This document shows, piece by piece, positions 23,221-34,799 of a stretch of 44,386 nt of DNA. Below the pieces are notes generated by a model, which saw nothing but the letters and a program-made list of their open reading frames with translations, made no database searches and was not told where the DNA came from. Origin of the DNA: Gnetum montanum (taxonomy: Eukaryota > Streptophyta > Gnetopsida > Gnetales > Gnetaceae); the NCBI GenBank assembly GCA_015680685.1, contig MNCI01005810.1, positions 749,710 to 794,095 of the forward strand, in the 5' to 3' direction. The translations under genes and the position numbers were made by a program. The first letter of the stretch is position 1; the number at the start of each line of letters is the position of its first letter.

Positions 23221-23238
23221 TGGTGCTAGAAGGAGGGC
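23221..23238 (+). promoter_or_regulatory. Primer-binding site of element C
   Basis: TGGTGCTAGAAGGAGGGC, five bases after the LTR end, matching the site of element A except at two adjacent bases. It shows that the LTR at 20908 belongs to element C as its 5' LTR. Confidence 0.8.
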
Positions 23239-23910
23239 ATTCTCTATGCCCTTTTTGCATGCCATGGGAAATCCTACATGCTTTCTATACCCCATCACCT
23301 ACTAGTGTAGACATGATACCCTCATGGTTGTCTACACACCGGGTGGTGCAGACTGGTCACAACGATGGTTCCTCTGGAACTCTACAAGATGAAAGCCTCC
23401 AACTATTCACCGTACCATGCTACCTATCACCTATGCTATGCTACCTACGTCCTCTATGGTGTAGCAACCCTATCAGTGTGCTATGTTGATCGCTTACTCA
23501 GTTAATCGCGTTACACTACCTGCATCTTGGGTAGCGTAGTAACTTTGTTCACATGGCAGTCCTTCGACTATCTACCCCATTACATTGCCCATCTACAATG
23601 TTACGCTACCTACTCTGTAATTCCCCTCTACATTGTTACACTACTTACTGCGTAACACCCTCTACTGTGTTATGCTATCTATCGTGATACGCTACTCATC
23701 GTGTTACGCTATCTACATCTGGTACAGCGTAGCAACCTTATCAGTGTAGCAGGCATAATAGTGGAGGAAGCTAGTTTCCAATACCCAACATACCTAGTTT
23801 AGCCTCCTCTCTTATGCTTTTTCAACTACAACTGCCTAGCGTAAAGGCACACTATTTGCGATTGTCACTTACTCGTATATTTCTTTCCTCTTCTTGTTTC
23901 ATAAAAAAAA
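23239..23910 (+). other. Leader of element C with GTTACGCTACCTAC repeats
   Basis: Untranslated leader. At 23355-23405 it matches the unit duplicated in the leader of element A. From about 23420 to 23755 it holds irregular repeats of (G/T)TTA(C/T)GCTA(C/T)CTA(C/T) spaced 25-35 bases apart. I see no gene. Confidence 0.6.
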
Positions 23911-26900
23911 TGATTCCTGTTACCACTACAGTCCCCACCTCGAGCTTGGAAGTACCTTACTCTGTCCAAAACATAGTAGGTCCTAAGAGACCACCCAGCC
24001 TAGTGCTGATGCCACGCCAGTCCCTCAAACAGCAACAACGATCGCACAAATTCCTGTGCAAGACAAGGAGCGGTACAACTTTCTGTGTGCCAAAATGCAA
24101 ATGAACATATCATTGGACCATTTTGAATTCGAAGAGAAATGTAACTTTGAGTTCATCTACTGAAATGGGAGGGAGTTCATCCCTACTCCCAATACCACCA
24201 TCCCATTGACCGAGATGTACCAGTGAATGCTAAGCCAACTTTTCCAAGTATGTAGGACAAGAAAAATGGATACAGCATCCCAATATGAAGAAACCTTTTA
24301 GGATGGGCAAGAAAAGTTGGACTCCCACTCAAAAGGTGGTGGTCCAATCTACACCACAGGTGTCCCTTCTACCTCCATTTCCCATTCGCATCTATCACAA
24401 TTTTTCATCCCCTTTCCTATCATCGTGATAGTGTCGCAACCTCAACCCTCTATGGCAATGGATAGTCACCCAATGTTTTCAACATACCAGCATATAAGCC
24501 CTTCGACCTCAGTGCCTATCAACCATTCTTCTCAAATTTTCCAACTACTACATTCAATCTCTGTGACACCCACATTGTCATATCTGCACAACATACCTAC
24601 ATCGCAGCCACATGTAGGTTTTTTTCTGTCCCCTTCTCCGTGACCATTCCACCATCAGTAGTGGGTCCAACCCCAATCACGTGGTGAATAACAACCATCT
24701 CTTTTCCCACAACTCAAACATCTCATGTGCAACCATACATGCAGCATCAAACATATTAATTCCCACATGTAACGCAATCGAGCATGGGGCCATGGGCCAC
24801 CCACACTATGGGATAGAAAACTACCCACATGCCGCCACCTATGGCAGCTATTCCCATAGCACCACCTGTTGGGTTGTGGGCTACTCACAAGACACCATTG
24901 GTGGAAGTTGCTCCAACTGCACCCCTGACGAGACTAGCAGCTACACCATCAACACCACTAGCAATGGTTGCTTCAGCAACTTCACAACCATCTACCACAT
25001 CCTCAGGTCTAGATCAAGCTTTCCAACTCATCCAAACACTCACAAAGGAGATTAAATGGCTCAAAGCCACCGATTCCAAAATCGTTCAAGTCATGGACTT
25101 TTACCATGATGACCTGATTAGTCCAGTTGTTCCCATGCTCACCTTGCCCCCTAGGGTGCCACTCCCTCAATTTACAAAATACAATGGGAAGGGATATCTA
25201 AATGCACATTTGGTAACCTTTAGGTCTGAATCCTTGTTGTTGCAACCATGGCCTCACACCATCATCCATGTCTTTGCCATGTCTCTAATAGGAAAAGCCT
25301 TAAATTGGTACTATGCACTTCCACATGCCTCTATCTCCACCTTGGAAGAGCTGCTAAGCCAGTTTATGACTCATTTTAAGTACAACTTAAAACTGGAAGT
25401 CACTCTAGACTAGCTCATGAGTGTTAAGTAGGATCTGCTAGGATCTGTACAAAGATTTATACAATGATGGAGTGTAACCTTGAATGAAATACATGAACCA
25501 ATTGCTGAGGCTCACTTTTTGGCCATCTTTAAGGGTGCGGTAAATGACTTCATTAAGTCTAAGCTCTACTACTTGGCCCCGCATTCCCTCAGCCAAGCAT
25601 TCGTTCAAACTAAGAGCATCCAAGATGTAGTGAAAGCTAGTAGGAACCCAACCTATATGGCCTACAGGAATGCACACACTAAGAAAGACAAGGAGAAAGG
25701 AAAGTCCATTGCAACCACAGTGGTCTTTATAGCCAATGAGACCAAGCCTAACAACATATAAAAGGCTACCACCATGCCCAAGGCTCCCACTAACACAACA
25801 CCTAGGCCCACTAGCACTAGTCAGTCACAAGCATCAACACCTATGACACAAACCCATCCAAGGTCAAACTTTGAGCACAAGGACTACTCAAAGTATACCC
25901 CATTACCAATTAAACCTTCAGAACTCCTGAAGCAATTGTTGGGATCTGGGTATATACAATACAAACAAATGTCGGAGGAGGCTATTAAACATCATCAAAG
26001 GTTCTATGAAGGTCTTCAAGATCCCTCCTTGGCCACCCCTAATGAACCACTAATGCCTAGAAATATTAGGTTAGAACATTTCTATGATTATCATCAACTA
26101 TGCAAGCATGATACAAACTATTTCCTAGCACTAAAATATGATATCCAATGAATGATTGATCAGGGAAAGTTGGTCTTGGATGAGATTAATCTTGTTTGAC
26201 CTGAAAATCAATCGATGCATGTTTACAAAGACCCCCTGAATGCTAGCATCACAGGTTACACCATCAACACTATTGGCATTGATAATAACCCTAAACCACC
26301 ACAGCAACCATTTTTGATTTGTGTACTTTGTCGCAATGCTGAAATGCCAAAAAAAACTAAGTCACAGGCCCCCTTTGTCATTAGTGCTCCTCGTCAGACA
26401 TCCACTACACCTTCATGCTTAAAGCTTCCTCACCCCCCACTTTGACAACACAAGAACTATTTGTTATTAAGGTTCCAAGACATCCAAGCTCCTCCACAAC
26501 ACAAAATTGAGTGATGAAAGCTACACCCTAGCTCCTTCCTCCCATCCAAAGAAGTGCAAAGAGTGTCTAGCAGACAAGCTGGCTAAGGAATGTACTACAC
26601 TAGGTCCCCCTAAGCCTACCCCCTTGTCCACATTTCCCATGGCCTCTTCCTCATCAGCTACCAATAGCAACTAATAGATGCAACCATCACCTCCTGATCC
26701 AAGAAATCTTAGTATTCAACCTAAAACTACTCCCCCTCGAGAAATCTGCCTCCTGGGGTGTATAGAAGAGGAGAAGGTTAGCAAACAACAAGATGGTAGG
26801 AAAGACTTTCTAAATGCCCTTTCACAAGTTAAACAAGCCTTGAAGCAAAAAAGCACAACACTAAGCCTATACGACCTGATAATAACCTCTACAGCACATC

Positions 26901-27479
26901 GTGAGGAAATGGTTCGTATGTTAGTATCCATTCCTGTTAACGAAAACATGTCAGCTAAAGAGAAAGCAATCCATGTTGTCATGCTTCCCTCTACGACCGA
27001 AGAACTACGGCTAGCCCAGTTAACATTTCATGACAAGTCCATTAAGGATGATCTTGAAAAGGGTCAAGTGACAACTGCTCCTATGTTCATCACCATTTGG
27101 GTCAGCCAATACAAGATTCGCAGGGTACACGTTGATGATGGGGCTACCACCAATGTAATTTCCTATCATTGACAACTTGGGCTTGGTTGACCAAATCAAG
27201 CCCACAATAACTTCATTCCTTGAGTCCTTTAATGGAGCATGTGTGATGGTCAAGGGGACTGTGCACATCAACTTCATGGTAGGAGACTAGTTCCCCACAA
27301 GTGCGGTATTTATCGTGGTGGAGGAGATGCGAGGATTTAACCTCATCCTAGGGAGATCATGGTTAGCCCAATTAAGGGCTATCTCCTTACCTATACATCA
27401 GGAAATCCACTTACCCTACATGGGTAGGGAAGAAGTGATCTATGGTGATGAAGTATCTACCCAAGCCATAACAACGTAG
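23911..27479 (+). pseudogene. Gag-protease of element C
   Basis: Starts at ATG 23911 (MIPVTTTVPTSSLEVPYSVQ, shared with gag A). The Pro/Ser/His-rich part continues to 24640. A helical stretch FQLIQTLTKEIKWLKATDSK precedes the gag domain (about 25100-25410: YNGKGYLNAHLVTFRS, FAMSLIGKALNWYYALPH, SISTLEELLSQF). Then come HSLSQAF, a Lys-rich segment (25680) and a degenerate zinc knuckle (HQLCKHDTNYFLALKYDI). A retropepsin-like protease lies at about 27060-27479, with VHVDDGATTNV as active-site loop and FNLILGRSWLAQL near the end. A frameshift lies at about 27165 and stops include 26150 and 27287. It ends at TAG 27477-27479. Gag and protease form one module, separated from RT by the antisense gene. 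Confidence 0.87.
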
Positions 27480-27764
27480 ATGTGGAGCAAGGTTTAGAGA
27501 TAGAAATCTTTGAAAATCAAGCACCTGTTCAAAACTGAAATGCCATGTTTGACAAATGAATAGGCCAAAACTGTCAACTCAAACCAAGAAACCATGTGGG
27601 CTAAGCTACCATTCCAAACTGCAAATGATACCATAGATGAATACTACTATAAGGCATCCCGGTCGTATGCCTCGCCTAACCCACGTTGGACTAGGAAACA
27701 ACTACATGATTAAGACTGGTCTCCACATCACTTTAATAAATTGTTATACCTCCGATGGGATAGT
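27480..27764 (+). other. Spacer after protease of element C
   Basis: Aligns loosely with the spacer at 16338-16739 of element B. No gene and no clear splice donor is seen. Confidence 0.45.
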
Positions 27765-28090
27765 TTACATTTTACATTAAGTTTGTTGTTTGCATAATTT
27801 ATATTTTTACATTAAGTTTGCTATTTGCATTATTTATATTTTTACATCAAGTTTGCTATTTGCATTATTTATATTTTTACATCAAGTTTGCTATTTGCAT
27901 GGTTTACATTTTACATTAAGTTTGCCTAATTTACATTTTTACATTAAGTTTTCTATTTGCATGATTTACATTTTTACATCAATTTTGCTATTTGCATGGC
28001 TTACATTTTACATTAAGTTTGCCTAATTTACATTTTTACATTAAGTTTTTTGTTTGCATGATTTATGTTTTACATCAAGTTTTCTTATTA
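27765..28090 (+). repeat. A/T-rich tandem repeat
   Basis: About nine units of 30-37 bases built from TTTACATTTTTACATTAAG followed by TTTGCTATTTGCATGA. It is absent from element B, so it expanded after the copies separated. The open frame across it (27790-28026) only follows the repeat. Confidence 0.88.
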
Positions 28091-28115
28091 CATTATCCTT
28101 GTCGTCAATACCTTA

Positions 28116-28345
28116 CACATGGCCCAAAATGGCCTAAAACTAGCCACGGCCCAAAATGGCCTTAAACTATTGCATGGCCCAAAATGGCCTAAAACTATAA
28201 ATGGCCTAGAATGGCCTTAAACTATCATCGTGGGCTGCTAAGGCCTAAAACTAGAAACTCCATTTCCCCCAAACCAGAAAAAATCATTATCAAGTAATGG
28301 CCTGAAATGGCCTAAAACTAGCAACGGCTCGAAATGGCCTTAAAC
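28116..28345 (+). repeat. Short repeat array (GGCCCAAAATGGCCTAAAACTAGC) of element C
   Basis: About nine units alternating GGCC(C/T)(A/G)(A/G)AATGGCCTAAAACTA and ...CTTAAACTAT, the same family and place as 16740-16920 in element B. Confidence 0.82.
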
Positions 28346-28581
28346 TATTAAACTAAAGAAAGGAGCCCACAAGAGGCCCAAGCACATTCATAAAATATTA
28401 ACCAAAAAAAATAAAATAATTGTTTCATGTCTTACTTTTCATTAAATCTGAAGTCCATACAATAATGATTACAAGAAATAAAATGCAAAAACAAAAATAA
28501 AATCTTTTGCCGCTACACTACGAGTCCACGCAAACATCTTCATCTCTAACTCCACTAGGTCCTACACCTCCATTTTATTCC

Positions 28582-28668
28582 TGCATAAAACAAAAAATAC
28601 AAAATAAGAAATCAAACTACAATAAGGCTCTCATGAAATAAACTATGATACAATAAGTGATGCCTAAC
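28582..28668 (-). other. Intron 6 of the antisense gene, element C
   Basis: Minus-strand CATCTCAG|GTTAGGCATC to TTTTGTTTTATGCAG|GAATAAAATGG, 87 bases. It separates the last short exon. Confidence 0.55.
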
Positions 28669-29489
28669 CTGAGATGGACCCATGTCCATCTCAGGGGGTA
28701 TCTTGTCCATGCCAACTGCTAGATGCTATAGGATCTCCTCCTTGGTGAGATTGGCCCAATCTTCCTCCCCCAGATCAACGCTTGCCGCAACTTTCCCCTT
28801 CTCCACAATTTTCCATCTGGGTGGCCCCAGAGAAAAGGTGGCGATAGTGGTCTTCCTAGAAGGTAGGGTCATCTCTCTTTCAAAAGACTCACTAACCATT
28901 ATTTGTTGCGTGAACTTTTCATAGGCCTTAGCAATGCCAATAACATCGAGAAATAATTTATGGGTATGTAACTCAATGGAAGCATCCTAATACTTCTGAT
29001 GATAGGTAGCAGGTTCCATTTTGTACATCTTCTTATGGTTCTTTTATGCCTGCCCCCATTCGTATACTTTGGCGCTGTAGTCCTTCCAATCTTGATTCTT
29101 TTGGGCCAATAAGTCCATCTACAAGTGTTGCTCTATGATCTCACAAGTGGCCTCATTTTTACCCCATACGGCTAACCATTATCTTGCATAGTCAATTACA
29201 GCCGTATGCTAGGTGTTTTCGGGAGCGTCGTGGACCAATAAGAATTCATTTTTGGACTGTAGATCCTCCAACTCAACTACTTAGCTAGCCTTCTCTTTCT
29301 CAAGTTTTTGCACCCTCTTCCAAAGGTCCTTATTGACATGCCTACACTCCCACAACGATCATGCTGAGTAGAGCACACATTTTCTCATTTCCTCGTATAC
29401 ATCATGAGGCACCTCGGTCACCTCTGGTGGGAGTACAAGCACTACGTCAACCTTGACTACCTGTCGAGGATCCCTCTTGAGACAAGAAG

Positions 29490-29598
29490 CTATCAATCAC
29501 ACATGAGAAAGTATTAGTCACACGATGATAGCAATAATGCAAAAACTTGGAGAGCCTAATGTTGTAATTTGAATGTACCTATATCAACATCAATCTAC
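29490..29598 (-). other. Intron 5 of the antisense gene, element C
   Basis: Minus-strand GATCCTAAG|GTAGATTGATG to GTGTGATTGATAG|CTTCTTG, 109 bases, A/T-rich; the exons on both sides are readable. Confidence 0.55.
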
Positions 29599-29717
29599 CT
29601 TAGGATCAATCATGTCATCAACCACCCCCTTCATAAAGGTAAATTTATTGAGGATCTTGGCCCATGGTTGGAGGTGGATCGACGAAGAAGAGTCTAGGGC
29701 CTTAGCAGTGGTGTCCG

Positions 29718-29796
29718 CTGCATAGCAAAAGTATGTTAGCAAACCCTAAAGCCAAACTGGAAAAAAATAACATAAACAATAGTGCAAAGTTCCTAC
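29718..29796 (-). other. Intron 4 of the antisense gene, element C
   Basis: Minus-strand TTTGCTGG|GTAGGAACTT to TTTTGCTATGCAG|CGGACAC, 79 bases, after the ISHEGLLG block. The preceding exon is also present in element B (16925-17060). Confidence 0.6.
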
Positions 29797-30047
29797 CCAG
29801 CAAACCCTCATGGCTGATAGCAGAGGGATCGCCCATCGACACACTGTCAAGCAAGCGATCAAACTCAACAGCATCAAAATGTAGCCCTTCCCCTTTTAGC
29901 TGGATCAATAGTGTAGCGGCATCTTCAATAGTCATATGCCCCTCAGGTGCTAGGGCACACTACACAAAAGGGTCATTGGTAGCAGGGGCCTCTTCCTCTA
30001 CAGCAGGGGCCTCCTGCTCTATGGTCAAGGCCTCTTCTTCCTCTATA

Positions 30048-31733
30048 GCAGGTGTAATGACGGAAAACGTCGGCAGCTGGAAATACCGACCAAAATTCCG
30101 TGTACACAGCATTAACCACAGATCCGCGTGAGGGCTAAGCTGGAAAAACGAATCCACGGTGCCCTGAATGGTCTTGTCGATCAGACAGGGACTTACGGGT
30201 TAGTAAAAGCAGTGACGGTTACGAATTTTTGCGTGACGTGATTTGTTGCGAGAGATCGTAAAACGGGGAGACAACGACGTAAATGGATCGCTACGAAGAT
30301 AATGCTAAAACGCCGGAAAGATGCTAATCGAGAGAGAAAAACAAGTGGATGTCGCAAAGATCAAAGATCTATGTTTCAATGCTGGATCAGATGTATACTT
30401 GCATATATATTACGTTACAATGGGAGAAAACCCCCAACAACTGGATACAAAATGAGCACAAAACAACAAGAAAACTGTCTGGACAGAAGTCTGATCTACC
30501 TTGTAGGCCCAAAGCTTAGGTGCAGGAATGGTCAAGCTCTGAAGTCTGTCGATCTTTTGAACGATAGAACCTGCTAACTAGGCGAGACGACTCTGCAATT
30601 CCCGTTCTGCTTCTTTACTTCAGGTAGATCTGCTGTTAGGACTCAGGCGTGCTGCGTTCTGTTTCTGCTAAAGGATAATGTTTACAGCAATTACCAAAAG
30701 GTTGCTCTTCTTTCTCTGTTCAAGGCGATAAGCGTTTCCTTGCTCAGAAAATGCTCTTGTCCTCTTGATCTGCTGCCAACAAAAGCGATAAAATGCTCTG
30801 GTGCTCTGGTTTTTTTTTGGTTTTGTCGCCAACTCTCTCTAATCCCCCTTGTATATTTGTCAGCCGGAGTATTTATAGGCCACGACACGCGCAACCCTGA
30901 TGATGTGGGCCCGAATGTCGCGGATCCTGTTGACGCGATTCTTTTAAGTCGAACTGCGACTACGCACAACACGCTCTTTTGCGTGTTGTGCGTGTAATTG
31001 CGTGCTGTGGGTGTAAAGATCAGGCCCATGATAGGCGTGTCTCGGCTGCGTTTGCGCTCATTCGCTTTGTGTTGCGTGCGTGAGCGCACTGACATAAAAA
31101 CAATGAGTTCAAGATCGTTTTACGCTCACCACGCAGCTGTGCGTGGCAAAGCGTAAATGTAACGTACGCTCACTACACAACCGTGCGTGGTGAAGCGTAA
31201 ACAAAGTACAACTTACGTTCCTCACACAACTGTGCGTGATAAAGCGTAAATAATGCATAACTTATGCTTATCACGCAGCGGTGCGTGGTGGAGCGTAAGG
31301 AGCGTGCAACTTGAATCATGACCCACGCACTGGTACGCACTGCCGCGTAACGAGCGTAAAGGCCACTTATGTATGCGCCGCAAGAAAAAGTGCCAACTCG
31401 TCGTGCCTCTCTGGATTTTTCCTTCAACTGTTTTAGAGCTTATTACGCTCATCACGCTGTCGTGCGTGATGGAGCCTAAACTTGTCCTTAGACAAAATTC
31501 GCTTTTAACTGTCCTGAAGCCTATTACGCTCATCATGCTGCCGTGCGTGATGGAGCGTAAACTTGTCCTTTGAACAAATTTGCCTTTAACTGTCTCGGAA
31601 CTTATTACGCTCATCACGCTGCCGTGCGTGATAGAGCGTAAACTTGTCCTTAGACAAATTCGAGGCGCGTTCTCGCTCAAATTACGAATCTTCGCCTGAG
31701 GCCGACCCGTAATTTTTACGGTGTTTCAGCGGG
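30048..31733 (-). repeat. Solo LTR (LTR-1 family) with target duplication, inside the antisense gene
   Basis: The LTR itself is 30053-31728. On the minus strand it starts TGAAACACC and ends GTCATTACA, aligning end to end with the LTRs at 4419-6000 and 38903-40478. It is flanked by GCAGG (30048-30052) and GCGGG (31729-31733), a 5-base target duplication with one mismatch. No internal element sequence is attached, so it is the product of LTR-LTR recombination. It interrupts the acidic-linker exon of the antisense gene. It has a minus-strand TATA box (30870-30877) and many TTACGCTCATCACGC...GCGTGATGAGCGTAA palindromes (about 31120-31660). Confidence 0.93.
30870..30877 (-). promoter_or_regulatory. 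TATA box of the minus-strand solo LTR
   Basis: TATAAATA on the minus strand within GCCTATAAATACTCC, the same context as in the plus-strand solo LTR. Confidence 0.72.
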
Positions 31734-31771
31734 GGCCCCTACTTCAAGGGCCAAAACTTCCTCTTCTTCTT

Positions 31772-31852
31772 CTGGTAAACATGTCTAAAATAAGAAGGGT
31801 ATTCTAACACAAAATGGGAGGGGTAACTAACAAGACAAATAAACATGCTTAC
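31772..31852 (-). other. Intron 3 of the antisense gene, element C
   Basis: Minus-strand CATAGTTG|GTAAGCATG to CATGTTTACCAG|AAGAAGAAG, 81 bases. Same place as 17161-17247 of element B. Confidence 0.65.
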
Positions 31853-32901
31853 CAACTATGGGTTGCACCTTCCGAACCTTGATTCGCAACTTTCTCTCCT
31901 TTTCCTCATTAGTGCGGGGAGGTTCTTCTGCTAGATGAGACTTTTTACATTGCAACCTGGTTTTCACTATTTCTATAATGAGATGTGCCCCCCTTAGCAC
32001 ATTTCCTATGTTACTGGGGGATGCCTCCCCAACATTTTCTAGTGTCTAAAAGGGATGTGCGACCCGATCCTTCATTGTTATCGAAAGAGATTCCCCAATA
32101 GCTTCCAGGGGATCTTGGGATTGGATGGTGTGGAATACCTGGAAAATCCACAGTTGGATATCTGGGCACAATCCTACTATACCCAAATTTCATTTTTGCA
32201 TACCACCAAGAATTCTACAAACCGTCATAGGAAGGCTATGAAGAAGGTAAAGTGTATGTTGAAACGGTCATCAAGCTTCTCAAGAAGCTTAACCATTTTA
32301 GCTTGCAAGCCTTCAAAAAGGTACTTGGCCCAATTATAATAGGCTCCTTCTTCCATGACATCCCTCATGATCCAAGCTTGCTCTAGTCCAAGAATTTTCC
32401 CTTGGGAGAGTATCTTGGGGAAGGCACGATCCTGGAAGACAAGGTAAACTGTTTGGGCTACTCCTAGCTTGACCTTATGCATATAAATTTCCTTTCAATC
32501 CTTGCTCGTCCCTAGCCATTCCTCTATATCCCCCTGACGGTTTACATCCTTACTGATCTTATCTCCCATAGGTAGACCATCAAAGGGAACACTAAAAAGA
32601 TCAGCAAAAAGGTTGTCATAAATCTCAAAAATCACCCGCACATTGTGAACCCGTGTGCTGAAGCAATCAGCCTTTTCAGAAAAAGAATCAACTAGGGAGA
32701 GCATTTCTGCAATTGGAACACTTAGATTTACTGCTAGGAATAAATCCATAAGCCCAGCCTTCTAAACGTTGTGAATAAGGATGGTTGGGGCTCCATTACA
32801 AAGCCAATGCTGAGTCTTCTCCACCTCCCTATACTTGAAGAAGAGGTTGGTTTCATCATGCCCAGAGGTGATTACTGTAACCTCTTGGGATTCGCTTTCT
32901 A

Positions 32902-32989
32902 CTACAATAATCAGTAACAAGATTACAAAAATAAAAAGCAAAATCATCACTTAAACACACAAAAAAAACAAATGCATAATTTAATACAC
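32902..32989 (-). other. Intron 2 of the antisense gene, element C
   Basis: Minus-strand CCTA|GTGTATTAAATT to CTGATTATTGTAG|TAGAAAGC, 88 bases. Same place as 18300-18383 of element B. Confidence 0.65.
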
Positions 32990-33264
32990 TAGGTTTGAAT
33001 GGCATGGAAAACGGTTGGATTTCCACCAGAATGTCTTCTACGGTGAGTGCTCGACGGGATGCCCATTCGCTATCCAGCCATTTGAGTTCTTCACATTTCA
33101 CATAGAACTTGAAATACTTGGTTGGATAGGTTCTAAAATTAGCCCCAAGCTATTCTATGATGCCATCACATACATTCTCGGCAGAAGAGAACTCTTGCAA
33201 AGCCATTTGGGCTAACGCCAATGTCCCCTCACGATCGTGAAGACCATCCTTGTCAATCAAAAAC

Positions 33265-33339
33265 CTAGTAACATGCAAAGTATGATGAGCATTTTGACTA
33301 CACATGACAAATGATATAACACATCTTCATAGGACTCAC
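33265..33339 (-). other. Intron 1 of the antisense gene, element C
   Basis: Minus-strand CGGCAG|GTGAGTCC, a textbook donor, to GCATGTTACTAG|GTTTTTGATTGAC, 75 bases. The exons on both sides align with element B, where the donor remnant is GAGGGTGACCCC and the acceptor AG has decayed. Confidence 0.68.
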
Positions 33340-33860
33340 CTGCCGACACAATAGATGATCCCAGGTGGGTTCTGGAAGCAAGTGCCCATGTGACAGGCAA
33401 CAAACAATGTGTTGTATTTGTGGTAGCATTTAAATTTGGGTGTGTCCCAAATCCAACATAAGCACCTCAAGCCTCTTGGATGCTAATTTGAGCCTTCTGC
33501 CCCTTCGCCTTCAATCAACCCATCAACCATAAATTTCAAAATGCCCTGGTTTTTCCTAGGCAACAACGTTTCAACAAGTATAGTGGTTGTTTCGGCCAAT
33601 AAGTGTGCCCACACTATAACACTAAAGTGGCGAAGGAGGAACTCTAGGAATTTCCATGCACCTTTCTATAACTAGATCGCCTGATCCCCTACTCATGCAT
33701 GGGGAGGGGAGACATTGGCCATGGGTGCACTCAGGCAGCACAGGACTCCTACCAGCTTAAGTATGATCAGGATGGGTTTCAACATGACCATGCATAACAT
33801 AGCACCAAGCGTTAGTACTATGTTCAAGTGATGATTACTGTGTAGCATAGCAGCCCCAAG

Positions 33861-34790
33861 ATGAAAATTCTCCTTCTAAGTGTAAATCATGGTGCCCTTA
33901 ATATCATTAAATTTTCTTAAGTTTCCGTTCCACTTAGCATAACACCCACACAGTGCAGCGTAGCATAGCACCTATAGAGGGTGTAGTGTAGAACTTGCAT
34001 AGTGCAGCATAGCATAGCACCCATATAGGGTACAACGTAGCACCTGCACAGCGTAGCGTGGCACAGCACCATCAGTAGCACATCCTAAATAGCCTAGCAT
34101 GGCAACTGCACCCTGTGCAGTATAACAACTAAGCTCTCACGTAGCATGATGGTTGCGTCACGTGTAGCGTGATAGCGTAGCAACATGGATGTGTGATAAA
34201 GCACGTAGCAGTGTAGCACCATTCTATAGCATAACACTAAAAGCACAGTAGCCTCAGTCACATTGCTAGAGGCAACAACACTTGCACAGCCCTCAACATC
34301 GCCCCGTTTCAAAGAAAAACATGTGCTACACCATGCTACACAGAACACATGCTACACTACCCAAAAGCCTTAAACCCCCAAAGTAATACATTGCCCCACC
34401 TATGACAATGACAAAGGACACAACAATCACACCAAGGGCAATGGCAGTAGCTATAGCATCATAGTCGTGGCAGCCACCAAGGCCATGTTGGTAGCAATAG
34501 TCAAATGTAACGAAACATAATGCATAGACAAGGGTAGCGTAGCATCCTACCAGGATGATGAGGTCTCCTACCACTCTTCAACGTGCACCTTGGGAAGACA
34601 TCACAAGGTGCACTTCCCTTCATCTAGGTTGGCAAGTCCCTAATGCCTGTGTTCGCTCTTGTGCACCATTGTCCTACTCACAAATCGGTTGTATCAACTA
34701 CTACGCTAGGATGCTACACTGTCTCTTAGCTCAACTGTGCTACACTCTAGGTGTTAGCTCTAACAATGAAAGTGACAAGATTACTAGGGG
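33861..34790 (-). other. 5' untranslated region of the antisense gene with AGCGTAGCATAGC repeats
   Basis: Between the FCP1-like exon and the minus-strand TATA box. From 33940 to 34230 it is filled with short repeats of (C/T)AGCGTAGCATAGCACC and relatives, the same words that fill the LTR palindromes. The minus-strand open frame 34574-34326 is hydrophobic but is not kept in element B. Transcription would start near 34770 if the TATA box works. Confidence 0.5.
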
Positions 34791-34799
34791 ATAATCCCC

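Larger units (their letters stand above)
28518..33860 (-). pseudogene. Antisense multi-exon FCP1-like gene of element C
   Basis: Lies between protease and RT on the opposite strand. From about 33860 to 33340 one frame reads MVMLKPILIILKLVGVLCCL, then GDQAI and KFLEFLLRHFSVIVWAHLL, then VETLLPRKNQGILKF. It goes on with KFKCYHKYNTLFVAC (33437-33393) and FQNPPGIIYC. This resembles the FCP1/NLI-interacting-factor HAD domain; the usual catalytic Asp positions read K and V (33761-33735) and the later acidic pair reads AC. Six introns are visible (75-109 bases). Later exons hold YDNLFADLFSVPFDGLPMG, FQDRAFPKILSQGKILG, an acidic linker, a DAATLLIQLKGEGLHFDAVE block and a Lys/Glu-rich probable coiled coil (KDLWKRVQKLEKEKA, about 29320). 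The last exon ends near 28518. Roughly 1,000 codons without the inserted LTR. Stops make it a pseudogene now; function is inferred only from resemblance. Confidence 0.7.

Noticed and set aside
27790-28026. 78-residue plus-strand hydrophobic open frame
   Set aside because: Pure product of the A/T-rich tandem repeat.
34326-34574. Hydrophobic minus-strand frame that could be a membrane protein
   Set aside because: The aligned region of element B uses a different frame and has no matching hydrophobic protein, so it is more likely untranslated.
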